The notes under the pieces: model-generated
Seen by the model: only the letters and a program-made list of their open reading frames with translations
Told to the model about the DNA's origin: nothing
The model's database searches: none
Program-made: the position numbers and the translations under genes
Part shown: piece after piece, positions 11,469 through 22,177 of the stretch
Numbering within the stretch: position 1 is the stretch's first letter
Layout: each line of letters begins with the position of its first letter
NCBI GenBank assembly: GCA_033964015.1
Contig: CM066919.1
Location: forward strand, 186,001-250,000
Source: Scolanthus callimorphus
Lineage: Eukaryota; Cnidaria; Anthozoa; Actiniaria; Edwardsiidae
DNA: 64,000 nt
Reading direction: 5' to 3'

Positions 11469-12361
11469 GGGGCCTTTTAGATAGTGAAATGTCACCAAAA
11501 TGTGGCAATTATAAAGATAGTAATTTAGCAGGTTTGAGGAAATGGTAAGGGCAATAAGTAGTGAAATGTCCTGCACCCCTCCCTTTCATTCATTTATACA
11601 TTTACCCGTATACACTGCACTTCTTTTGATGGGCTGTGCATATTGTCAAATGATGACTTGAAGTGTATATGGCGATACACGCACATTTTAATTAAGGAGA
11701 CATGCTGAAGCCCCATAGAAGCTGTGTTTTTTTTGGTTGGTGTTAGGAAGGGCATCAAGCTGTCACACTCTAGGGGAGGGGTTGTGGGGGTTGTCCCCCC
11801 CCCCCCCCCCCGCCCCTACGAGAGTTATAGATTCGATGAGCTCTGGTTATTATAAGGCTTTGAACTCAGTACGGATTATAACCAGTCCATATAACCAGTC
11901 CAACTTAGTGCTGGAACCCTCCGTCTGAAAAAATCCTGGATCGGCCCCTGTACAGTCACCCCTTTTAGTTGGACTGAAATGCTAATTTGTGTGAACAACA
12001 TGAATACAGTGGCCAATGCTACATGCCTAGATTGTCTGATAATGTGACAGTTCTGGAACAAATTGAAGAGATTATTTAATTTCCTGGCCATGTCATAAAA
12101 GTCTTTGGTAATAGCAGCAAGGGGGTCTTCTCTATGATGTAACTAATAACTAGAAATGCTTAAAGTCTTTGGTTTCTCTAGCTAACCCAAATCTTACTAA
12201 TCTCAAACAGTGTTATCATGTAAAGCATTGGGTAAGGTCAACCTGGAAACCAACTTTGTTGAAATGACTACTCTGAAACAAAGTTCAATATTGATTTTAT
12301 TAATTATAATACATCATTCTCTCACCCAGAGCTCCCCAGATTGTCACGTCGCAGGGGAGGC

Positions 12362-12490
12362 TCTGGAGACAGCCATTGACGCATGCACAACTTTTGATAC
12401 AGAGCCGTTGAGAGAAAGATCCCTCTGTGAATGCACCAACGTTCAAAGCCAGCCAATCAGTGAAAGCCCTCAAATGGATGTCACCACATC
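12362..12490. repeat. Dispersed repeat fragment shared with 33115-33230
   Basis: The string gacgcatg, ATACAGAGCCG, TGAGAGAAAGA, CCAACGTTCAAA, CCAATCAG and CTCAAATGGATGTC occurs in the same order and spacing in both places, with substitutions and small indels that break any shared reading frame. It contains a CCAATCAG motif. At the second site it precedes the small secreted-protein gene by about 100 bp. Confidence 0.65.
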
Positions 12491-13267
12491 CTCCCCTGCC
12501 AGGAGACGAGGGGGGGAGCTAAAAAAACACAGGCGGCACAGCTTTTAACCCCTACCCCCGGATCCAGAATTTCCAAAATGGCTTACCCCAAGGCTCTGAA
12601 TTTTCATACACCAAATGCTAATGATGTTCAAATATTTGGTCAAAGCTATGGCTTTTTTTCCAAAAACATGGTTCAATTTGGTACCATTTTGCTATCTACG
12701 TTCCCCAAATGCCAACTGGCCCCATAATGTTATACATTGCTATGACCCTGTTAGCAAACTATAAAACCAATACAACTTTGCACTCACCAAAAGAGGTGTC
12801 TGCTTGCTCAAGCCAAACATCCCAGACTCAGATCTTGTTAGAATAATTACGTGGCCAGTTGATCTTTTTTTAATTCTCCACTATCGTGTTTCATGTGCTA
12901 TCGTCTTGTCAGCCACATAATTATTTTATCCTGATTTTTGGTCCAAACCAGTATGGAATGTTTTGTGAGCACTTCCAAACACTACTGTTTTGTCCTTTCT
13001 CTCTATTTGTCTTCAATTTTATTGGGACATTGTATCCATTTTAGATCCAGTTCCACCGCTGTTAGTGTTTTCAAAAGTATTTCAAGGAAAATGGTCAGAG
13101 TAGTAAAACATTTTCAGTAGTTGTGGCCCCCCTTTCCCAAATGCTGGCTATGCCACAGGCAAGCTTTTTGACATGGAACATTGAGTACAAGGTGATCACA
13201 TAATGACAGCAAGGTACCTTAACGCAGACATTACTCTACTTTCAGAATAACTGACTGTAGGCATTTT

Positions 13268-13588
13268 CAGTGGCGGATCCAGGTTTTTTGAAGAGGGGGT
13301 TTTACAAAGCTTGGTCAATTTCCAAGCAAGAAATTATATTGCTTCCGATATCGATATCATAACGCAATAAATCGTCGTTTGGACTTTATTTTGTTACATT
13401 AGTTTTTCTTTCTTCCCTTTTTTGCTACAAAAGGGGGGTGCGGAGGCACTCAGGAGCGGATCTAGGGTGAACTCTGACTGTAGTGCAGTAGTGATTTATG
13501 ACAATATAACTGATAAAACAAACATAAGATCTCCCTGAAATGAGATTGTAGCATTTGCTACAGTTGCAATAGTCTAGATCCGCCCCTG
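13268..13588. mobile_element. MITE (GGCGGATCC family) inserted in the duplication arm
   Basis: Left end CAGTGGCGGATCCAGG, right end GATCCGCCCCTG, target duplication ATTTT on both sides (13263-13267, 13589-13593). A second internal GGAGCGGATCTAGGG end at about 13450 suggests one element nested in, or recombined with, another. The uninterrupted target is visible in the left arm at about 10636. Confidence 0.82.
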
Positions 13589-14229
13589 ATTTTGGTTGCA
13601 CTGCAGATAGATCAGAAACCATGAAAACCGACACGTCATGAAAACCAATGTCAAAACAGCTGTACACTAGAACAGCATAATCAAGGAATAGCTCAAGGTT
13701 ACAGATGGCTGCTGCAGCAGCTCACATTCATAACCAAATAAAATAAAAGTCAACTTTATGCTTCTTTCAACCCCCAATATTTTTCCAGTTTTTAAACTGT
13801 TCCCACAAAACCCGATTATCATTAAAAAGTAAGGTTTCAGTATTTCATTGTCAGATTTCTAGACATTGTAAGCAAAACCTGCGTCCTCGAATTAATTTTC
13901 TAAATCATTTCATACTTGTCACGTACAGATTTATGTGAAAATTGCATTCGATTTTCGAAACAATGTTCAACTGAAAGCACGTAATTCTCGCGATCTAGCT
14001 AGCGGCCAATGACACTCACCTGATTTTTAAGCAGCTAAAGGCATGTACTAACTGCGGCGGGCAATCACATTTTCGGGAAAATGTCGAGAACAAAGATATG
14101 GTCAAGTATATCTAAAAGTATGACGAATAATTTCGCAATTCTGCAAACCTCGCCAGAACAGGTATTCGAACGCGATGCGATAAATACTGAAGCAAAACAA
14201 TGCTGATCGCTGTAATTACTTTCGCACAG

Positions 14230-14451
14230 TGAAGTTGAATACTCGACTTACATGGTTTCGGGATATGAAGCTGAACTTCCCACTAGATGAGGAAAAATAC
14301 GGCCAAAATCAGACCGTCGTGAGCTTCCAGTCTGTGCCTGGTCCATCTTTGCTGTGATCCTTGCATACGTAATGAGTTTTTTGTTCTTCAAAGGTTGGAT
14401 CTGCGCATACACCAACTAAATGTCCTCATTAAATATTCCATAACACCTGTG
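14230..14451 (+). pseudogene. Broken inverted copy of the 9574-10005 exon
   Basis: The plus strand here matches the minus-strand exon from the acceptor (ttcgcacagtgaag) through the LDEEKYGQNQT codons. It then has small changes that give an in-frame TGA, and stops matching at 14451, inside the codons that read ITPVKK in the other copy. It lacks the 3' half of the exon. Confidence 0.6.
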
Positions 14452-16325
14452 TTCTTGCGAACCGAACTCAGGGAAATGGGTGACTGATTGTGAAACCACG
14501 CTGCCAAACATGTTGCCTACAACGCGCAGACTCCAAAGACTCCATATTTGGGTTGTTGTTCAAATTCTTTCGTGGCGTGGCAATAAGTGAGAATCGTATC
14601 ATTTGCATTTTATTGTTCACTTCACACAATACGTTAAAAATTTCGCCGCGCTTCGCGTGCATAAGCAGCATAAGGAATGACATTATAATATGATTTTCGA
14701 AAACTCGCGCGATCGCCCCGTTTAAATTGAATGCCTGCGAATGTTACAAGACTGTGTATCTTGCCGAGAAAAAACAAGACGAGACGAAGTCGAGTGCTTC
14801 ATGATCTGACCGAAGAATTCTCCCAAACAAAATAGGAGGTTTTCAAAACTCTATTAAGGCACAGAAATAATATAAAATAATTTCTAAAATTCGCTATTTC
14901 CAAGCAATTTGCCGCGTTATGGCGTCATTTCCATGACCTTCATAGAGTTTTGAAACACAGCTCTCGACCAATCAGAGCGCGCGAACTATCTCAATTATTT
15001 TATAACATGTTTATAGCGTTACGATGGTATCAAACAAAAAGTTATGGCATGCAGTGGGATTATCTGTCAACCGATCCAGGACTATGGTCAAATGTCGTTA
15101 CATTATTATATCGTACGTTTATCTCCGAAAGATTAGCCTTTAATTTCATGCATGCCCTGCAATTATAATATCTCCAAAAGAGATAAAGCTGTGTGTTGTA
15201 ATTGCGCGTGGAGATAAAAGCATCACCTGATGATTGTGATACAACCTATCAATTCAAACTCTAAATGTTCTTAAGAAATATTAGAGAGGGTTCCAAATGG
15301 GCGAAAACTAATCATATACAAGGTAAAAATATTTAGCCAATCAGAAACGAAACCTATGCAAAAAATAAATTAATCAAGAAATGAAAACACGGCTTGCATT
15401 TAGTCGAGAAAACAATAGGCACGGTGATTTTTATTCGCATTCTGATTGGCTGACTAGACAAAGACCCAAGACCTCAACCAATAGGAATGTAGAAAACGCT
15501 TTCTCTCCCCCCTCGATTTGTTTGCGCGACACAGGTACCCTGAACCCCGAAAAACAAAATATCAAAAAAAAAACAGAGGAGTGATTGCTCGCAGGCTCGG
15601 CTAACTGAGGCCCAGCGCAAACGACGAACTTCTTCTGTCGAACCTTTCCTTTACAAAGGATGCCCTTCATTAGAGACTTTATAATAGAAAAATTTCTATT
15701 TCGGCGCGACTCTCTTACTTTCGAAAGTCGTACATCACATTTATTTAAAGACATAAAAACTTACAGGAATAATAAAATGACTACTTTTTTAAAAAGCCAA
15801 AAAACTAAGCCACAAACAACTAGTTTACAAGTTTGCCGGCGTGTGGAAGGGTTGAATATAGTTAATCGATAACCTTTTTTGGTTATCGTTTTTTTTTGGT
15901 TAAAAAAAATAATCCTAATACTTCTAATACTCCTGCTCCTCGGTCCTAAAACACGTCTTCAGCACACTGCTCTACACTCTAGTTCAAAGAACCCCTAAAA
16001 ATACCCCACCCCCGGGATACAAAACTACGTTTCAAATATTCTGTTCTTGGTTTAGGTACTTCGAAGATATTATCAAAGTTTCGCAAAATACGATAATATT
16101 TAATCCTCCGCCCTAATGCAAAGTACACTGATCATCAGATAAAGTGAAAAGGGATTCTGGTAGTTCAAGCAGTGAGGCCATTAATGATATTGCATGGCTA
16201 ATTGTGAGTGGTGGCCCATTTTAATTTTCATGGCCTAAAAGCATCAAAGGAAATTCTTTTTTGCCTGTGAATGACTATCGCATCTAGCAACAGAAGAACC
16301 AATTGAATATTTGATCATATACAGA
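14452..16325. other. Intergenic interval, nothing recognisable
   Basis: AT-rich DNA. It contains one CCAATCAGAGCGCGCG motif at about 14970 followed by an AT-rich TATA-like stretch, and low-complexity poly-A/T around 15880-15910. I see no gene with splice or family support. Confidence 0.5.
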
Positions 16326-16684
16326 GCCCGGGCGAGACTCAGATATAAAAATGACGGGGGAGGATCCGACGTACATTTTTGGGTATAAAATTTGTAGTAA
16401 AGCCATTTTTGGGGGGTTGAAAATTTACCAGGTATTTTTTTAGGGGGGGGGGGGCGAGAGGGGGTATTTTTGGGGGGTTGATGAAACTTCTGACCAGGCA
16501 AGTTGATCATCAAGTTACTGCCTTAGGCTAATAAAGTTGGGTATTTTTGGGGTTAATCAAATTTGGGAGCAGGTATTTTTGGGATGGCTCGGGTATTTTG
16601 GGGGTATGAAATTTGGAGCTCCGTCGGACCTGCTCCCCCCCCCCCCCCCTTCATTTTTATTTCTGAGTATCCCCCCGGCCTGGG
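16326..16684. mobile_element. MITE rich in GTATTTTTGGGG
   Basis: Inverted ends CCCGGGCGAGACTCAGATATAAAAATGA and TTCATTTTTATTTCTGAG-ATCCCCCCGGCCTGGG (each broken here to stay short) bound about 359 bp whose interior repeats GGTATTTTTGGGG and holds a G12 and a C14 run. Only its right end survives at 28805-28865, in front of a duplicated TATA box. Confidence 0.75.
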
Positions 16685-16692
16685 ATACAGAG

Positions 16693-16768
16693 TATATATA
16701 GTAGCTTAGTGCTTCGCCAGTTATCGACTCTGAGGAGTGTTAATACCAAGCAAGATCAAAGCAAAAAG
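16693..16768 (+). promoter_or_regulatory. TATA promoter and noncoding first exon, cassette A1
   Basis: TATATATA (16693-16700) lies about 30 bp upstream of CCAGTTATCGACTCTGAGGA. The conserved segment ends AAAAAG at 16768 directly before a GTAAGATAAAAC donor. The same TATA, exon and donor occur at 28871-28950, and the downstream intron-like DNA is shared for about 270 bp. This looks like the 5' end of a small gene whose downstream exons I cannot find. Confidence 0.5.
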
Positions 16769-17068
16769 GTAAGATAAAACAGGAGTCCACGAGTAAGAGC
16801 TTTATCTCTCACTCTAGGACGACTAGGCATGGAGGCAGCATTTTCACTGACCTGGCTATTTTTAGAAGCAGTTTTCTATTGTTTTCAAAAAGTCTGATTC
16901 CTTGGACATAAAAATCTTCAGGTCGGATATTGTTGATTCTTTTTGCAACACTGCTAGAGTGGGTTATTGGCCGGGTCAGTTTACAATGTCACCTACTTCA
17001 GAGAACCAAATTATTCACTCTATGTTATTGAAGACTTTTCCGATTTAATATAAAACATATATGTTAGA

Positions 17069-17167
17069 GTTAATTACCGAGATTCGAGGCAATAACCCCA
17101 ATACATCCCAAGGGCCGTAGGCCCGAGGGATGTATTGGGGTTATTGCCGAGAATCGAGGTAATTAAC
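17069..17167. repeat. Foldback palindrome, 99 bp
   Basis: GTTAATTACCGAGATTCGAGGC...CCCAATACATCCC is answered by GGGATGTATTGGGG...GAGGTAATTAAC with a loop of about 15 bp and a few mismatches. It would form a stem of about 40 bp. Probably a small MITE. Confidence 0.8.
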
Positions 17168-18537
17168 GGACTTAGTTTACAGTTGACAAGGTTTTCAGAA
17201 AACAGGGACAAATGAAATGCATTCTTCTCATTGAATTTAACAGTTTTGAAAAGGAGTACAGTTTACAATTGAAAAAGATAGCGGATTCCAATAGGAACTA
17301 TTAAGTTAGTTATTTAGCTGCTTTCATAGAAGTGGGTTCCCCAGAGAAACTCATTGCAATTAATTTTTACCATGCACAATAAAGTTGTGATGCTGAAGAA
17401 AATGAATGACAACTTTTATTCAACTATGATTGACAAAGGTTTCCAAACACGAATTACGTCTTTTGTTTTCGTACAACAGCCAGTCCAATCAATCAAGCGG
17501 CCTTTTGTAAAAGCGCAACTCATTAAAGCGCTGTTATTTTGGTCGGTACGTAGCTGCGTAAAGCTCCTCTCTGGTTGGATAATACAACAATACCCTACCT
17601 CAACACAAAGAACGAGGATAATAGACTACAGACAAAAGAACTCCTTTGTAGAACGAAAATAATAGAGACAAAAGCAACTACGTCCTTACTGGTTATTTTC
17701 ATTTGTACCACGCCCTGACAGCTTACAGCTTCTACAGCTCAATTTGCATAACGTTCTGTCTAGCAAAACGGATGGAACTGATTCAAGATGGAGAAACTGA
17801 AGGCAAGTTTCAGGTATTTTGCGCTCGTTGGTTGCTCTCTACGATTAGATATGCAATTAACTTGGGCATGATTTTATCTGTATTTTCAGGTTTACGTCTT
17901 AAACACACTATATGGGCAATGAGACCAAGCAAGTAGACTGGACAAACGCTTCTCAATATGGTTCAAGTGAAGGCGTTCTCGGAAATCGTGTTTTGTGGCG
18001 TTCAACGGGATTCGCATAAAGGATAATCAGAAGCAAATATTGGTTATAGACAGACAGTAAGCATAGATGAATAAACTGAGATTATTGGATGTTTTTTTTT
18101 CTCGGGGTAAGTGTATGGATTTGAATTCACTAGTTAAATGTTTGGGTTGATAATTGAATTAGTCATTGTGAAAGGGGCAACTGTCATGGTCTATCATGGA
18201 TTTGGTCTAACTTGGGATCATTTTAAGTAGCTTAAATGCAGTCAAACTCCCTACAAATCAACAAAATAATGGTCTACGTTTTATACCTAACCTTTCAGCT
18301 GCTAGATCAATACAAATTTGGAGTATTTTCGTGTATAATCGAGCGGATGGAATTGGATTGCTAATTGGCATTTTTGATTTTCGAACAGGCTGAACAAGTT
18401 TCTTTTTCTTTTTAAGACTAATTTGAAACAGAATATAGGTTCGGAGTTGTTTCTGTAGAACACTTGTCTTATTTTAAAATATTTTGATGAAACAAACGTG
18501 ACAGTGCCCCTTGAAGTCTTGGTAAAAATGGCTTATT
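17168..18537. other. Intergenic interval, no supported gene
   Basis: Short frames only. A candidate exon at about 17720-17814 ending CAGgtattt, with an acceptor at 17883-17889, would code a 24-residue end (MELIQDGETEGKFQ then VYVLNTLYGQ), but there is no family support. Confidence 0.4.
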
Positions 18538-18687
18538 GTGTGGTTCCAGAAATTATCCATAGGAAGGATAATAGGAAAGGATATATTTTCCATACAAATA
18601 CTGTATTTTTCTTCGGGAATTCCAGAGATGTGGGGGGTCACTTTTCAACACTCTTCCGGGGGGGGGGGATATTTTCTGGAACCACAC
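18538..18687. mobile_element. MITE, GTGTGGTTCCAGAAAT family, copy 1
   Basis: Ends GTGTGGTTCCAGAAATTATCC and GGATATTTTCTGGAACCACAC are inverted repeats around 150 bp with a poly-G run. Related copies lie at 53191 and 56276, both in ARFGEF introns. Confidence 0.8.
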
Positions 18688-18699
18688 ATTATTGATTTA

Positions 18700-18820
18700 C
18701 AGGTAAGTATATGGCTTATTATGGATTCATAGGTAAATAACTAGATATTTACCTATTAATCCATAATGAGCCATATACTTACCTATTAATCCATAATGAG
18801 CAATATATTTACCTAGAAAT
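18700..18820. repeat. Hairpin with duplicated arm
   Basis: GGTAAGTATATGGCTTATTA...TAGGTAAATA is followed by TATTTACCTATTAATCCATA...ATACTTACC, its near-perfect reverse complement, and then a direct repeat of that second arm. About 38 bp of stem. Confidence 0.75.
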
Positions 18821-20125
18821 TCAATTCAATTCTATTGATCAACCCCAACCTTTCCCTGGAGAATTCAAATCCCTCCCCGACTTTTAGTTTGTTGAGAGCC
18901 ATTATCCGAGTTAATTCCACGAGACGAAAAGTTGCGTTTACACACGTTGCATTTATAGCTAAAACTTAATGTAAATTTCATGTTTCCAAGTTTACTAAGG
19001 TTTGTGCAGAATAAACTTCAAGTTTCATGTTTTCACCTTGAAAACGGAGGAAAACGCAAAGTTTACACACATTTCTAATAATAGTAAACGCGAAGTAAAC
19101 ATTAAATTTCCTCTTTAAGAAAATCTGGAGAAATTCGAAGGAAAACTTGTAGTTTACATAAGTTTCTATCAAGGAAATCGTATAGAAATTTCATGTTTTC
19201 GTGTTTTATAAACTTGAAGAAATGTAATAAAAATGCCAAATTTACATAGATTTTCGTTTAAGGTTATCGAAAACAATTTGCCCTAGAAAACATTCTCTTT
19301 CGCGGCAGTGAAAAATATTGTCTCGGTCCACGAACAAACCGGGTGGATTTTTGCACATTTCTGTCCTATATATACAATGTAGTGCCGGTTTATAATTATA
19401 CATCGGCCTCTAAATGGCGTTACCAGGCTGAACTGAAGGTTCCACATTTTGTGGCACATCCTCGGCTATCTTTTATTCTGAGCTCCTTAGGGCCTTAGGC
19501 AGGTTGTTTAGCTTATCGATAAGGATTTTTTTCCCTTTCGTTGCGGCAGTTTTTGTCTTTCTCATGCCTACTCGGACTCTGAGTGATCACTGACCGTGGT
19601 GTGACAGAATCGAAGATGCCATTGACAGTTTGTCAAAAACGCATGCGCATACGGGGGTATGATTTGAGAACAAGAAGTCAAGAAACATCGACTGACATCG
19701 ATTGCAAGTAAGTATTAGTAAATCGTGCAACTGCAATACTTTCGAGATATTTTAAACATCTCTGGAGGTTTCCTAAAGTACTTCCACACTTCAAAATCGA
19801 AAATTGATTTCTGATTTTTGTGTAGATTTGGAAGGAACGAACTCAGCTCGAGAACCAACATGGATTCTGGAAGCCCAAAATGAATCGAGTCCCGAGTCCC
19901 GACAAACAGCATCGAGCCTAATAATCGAAGTCCCCGCCGATGTAAAAGTATGTACAATGCTTGCTTACTTATTGATAGCGTTCCGACGTTATAGACGTTT
20001 TTTTGCAAAATATCGTGTATGCAACATAGTTCCCGCCAAAACTCTCACGAACTCTCCTGTTAAAATTTATAATTTCTATGTCATAAAGCCTACCAAAGGG
20101 TTCGAGGGCCCAAGGGGAATGCTTA

Positions 20126-21074
20126 TGTGACCAGATCACTTTTCAGTGATTTTAAGTTCGCAAAACTCAGAAAGAGGACTTTAGAATTATTACTTTTTTG
20201 TATCAGCACAAGGGAGAAGTAGGCGTTGTTATCTTCTTCCGTTGTGTGCGCAGTCTGCTGTGTAATGGTTGCCGCTAATTTCCTAATTGCGCAAATTGCC
20301 GCTAAGTAGGTAAATAGTTCCTTTGTTGACCGGAAATCTAGTAAGGGCGGAACCCGTGTTTAAGTTTTGTTTAATTAATTTCTATTACAAGCTCGTTAGT
20401 GATAGCTAGTATAAATACGCGGATTTAGGTTATTAGAGAGCAGAGATTGAAGAAGAGCAAAGCTGAGAAGTCGCAAAGCAGAGACAGTCAACAAGAGTCG
20501 GGGCTTTGTCCCCGGCCGGCTAAAGTCTTCAGTGTAAGCTGTGCTCTGTTCTCCGTTGTAAGTATTTTCGGAAAGATAGATTAGCTTTAGGATTTCAAGT
20601 ATTCGTACAGTATAGAGTTTTCGAACAAGATTTTGTGCGCAACAAGTGTTTCTGAGTAAGAATGTTTAGAGTCGTTTTGGAATTGTGACACAATAGTTTT
20701 CAGAAGAGTTTTTGGTATTTCGCTAGAGTTTCGTGAGAGTTTTGACGGCTTTGAGTAGTTTTGGTTAGAATTATTTAAAGAGTTTCGCCTTATAGAATTT
20801 CACATGTATCGTAACAGTTTTGTAATATGTTCGTAAGTTCCGTAATAAATCTCTTATAAGTCCACTCCTTGCATCCATCATTTGTTCTCACGTTGCCTTC
20901 GCTCGCGGATCCTGATAAGTTTTATGTTCAGTTAATTTCAGTTTAAGTTTTAGGCGCGTCCTTATGTTAGCGTCGAAACCTTTCCTTTCGCTTTTTAGTT
21001 CTATTTTCTAGACCGCGTGGAACGACGGCGCTTCCCGAGATTCCGGGAGTCGTCGCGCGTTTTCGCCGGTTACA
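20126..21074. repeat. 5' long terminal repeat
   Basis: 949 bp, starting TGTGACCAGATCAC. It contains a TATA-like agtataaatacgcgg (about 20408) and a poly-A-signal-like gtaataaatc (about 20840), and ends CGCCGGTTACA. Confidence 0.9.
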
Positions 21075-22177
21075 TTTTGGTACCAGGAGTGGGGTGCAAG
21101 TGTTTTTGTGGCTTAGGTTTTTATTAGGATTTAGATTTCCATGTAGGTTAGGTTTCTTACAACGGGAGAGAACACACGCTTAACATGAAAGGCACGACGA
21201 GACACGCTGATTCGTGTGACCAATAATGCACGACCAACCGGACCAAGACAGGAATGATACGTGAAGCTCAAACGAGACAGACAACAGTCGGAGAATCTGG
21301 ACACGACATTTGTGTCGTTTACAGCTCTAAAGTTTTGGGACACCCTTGTATGATCGGGACCAAGAAAAGCGATGGCAAACGCCACCTTCATGTTCCTGAT
21401 GGCGATACAAGCGACTTGAGTGGAAGAATTACGGGAATGATGGCTGTGAGAGGGTCTACGGAGATAGCACTCGTCCATTGGGGTTAAAATGGCGAGTCAC
21501 TCACACGAGGTCTCGTAGTTGTAGCACCTCTGCCGACGGCAAGATTTCCCTGGCAGAAGTACATATTCCACTGGTTGTTTCAAGACGGCAGGAGAGAGCT
21601 GGTTTTGCATGGTTAGCAGGAGTCTAGCTGTGGTATTTGGTAGTTAGCAGGGGTCTAACTATATAGTGTTCTAGGATTCGCCAGGGCCCGGTGAATTCCT
21701 AAAGTAGCCACTAGGAGAATGTGTGCTAAGAGACGTCCAGGACCGAGCTGCTGTCGCAAATATGATTCACAAAAGACTTGACGTTTAAAGGCTTTCCAAG
21801 AGGATGGCGTGATCGAGTATCAAGGGGACTGCGAGGAACTGAATGGCGTGGTGGCGTGCGTTCCAGTAAGAGTTTGTGGTGTTCTAAACGGAACCACTGG
21901 CGGACAAGGCCGCACTTTATTGATGAACAATTTCGTCGTAAGCCGAGAAAAGAGTGAAGAAATCAAGGCACAGTTCAAGAGTGGGACTAAGTGTGGTGCG
22001 GGTAAAAGTGTAGGGGAGTTACACGACATCAAACAAAGAACTGTACCGATGGTACGATGCTATAGTACGATGCGGGAGTTAGAGAAACAAGGACTTGACA
22101 TTTTAGTTTCCTTTATAGTTGGACTTTGACGTTAGTTTAGTTCGCTCGAGGACGAGTCGAACAAAAGAGGTGGCGAA

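Larger units (their letters stand above)
10691..13209. other. Spacer of the inverted duplication; no supported gene
   Basis: AT-rich DNA with a MITE at 11187-11468, a poly-C run (about 11797-11812) beside AGATTCGATG, remnants of GGATCCGCCACTG-type element ends around 11940, and a repeat fragment at 12362-12490 that is also found upstream of the peptide gene at 33.1 kb. The 112-codon frame at 12210 runs through that repeat and is not supported as a gene. Confidence 0.5.
13210..14451. repeat. Right arm of the inverted duplication, interrupted by a MITE
   Basis: Reverse complement of 9781-10690. The arm continues on both sides of the MITE at 13268-13588, so the element inserted after the duplication. 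It carries the broken copy of the minus-strand exon (on the plus strand here, about 14230-14451), where the frame is lost at CAGACCGTCGTGAGC. Confidence 0.8.

Noticed and set aside
12210..12548. 112-codon frame with a hydrophobic start resembling a signal peptide
   Set aside because: The second half is a dispersed repeat whose other copy (33.1 kb) does not keep the frame; no splice or family support.
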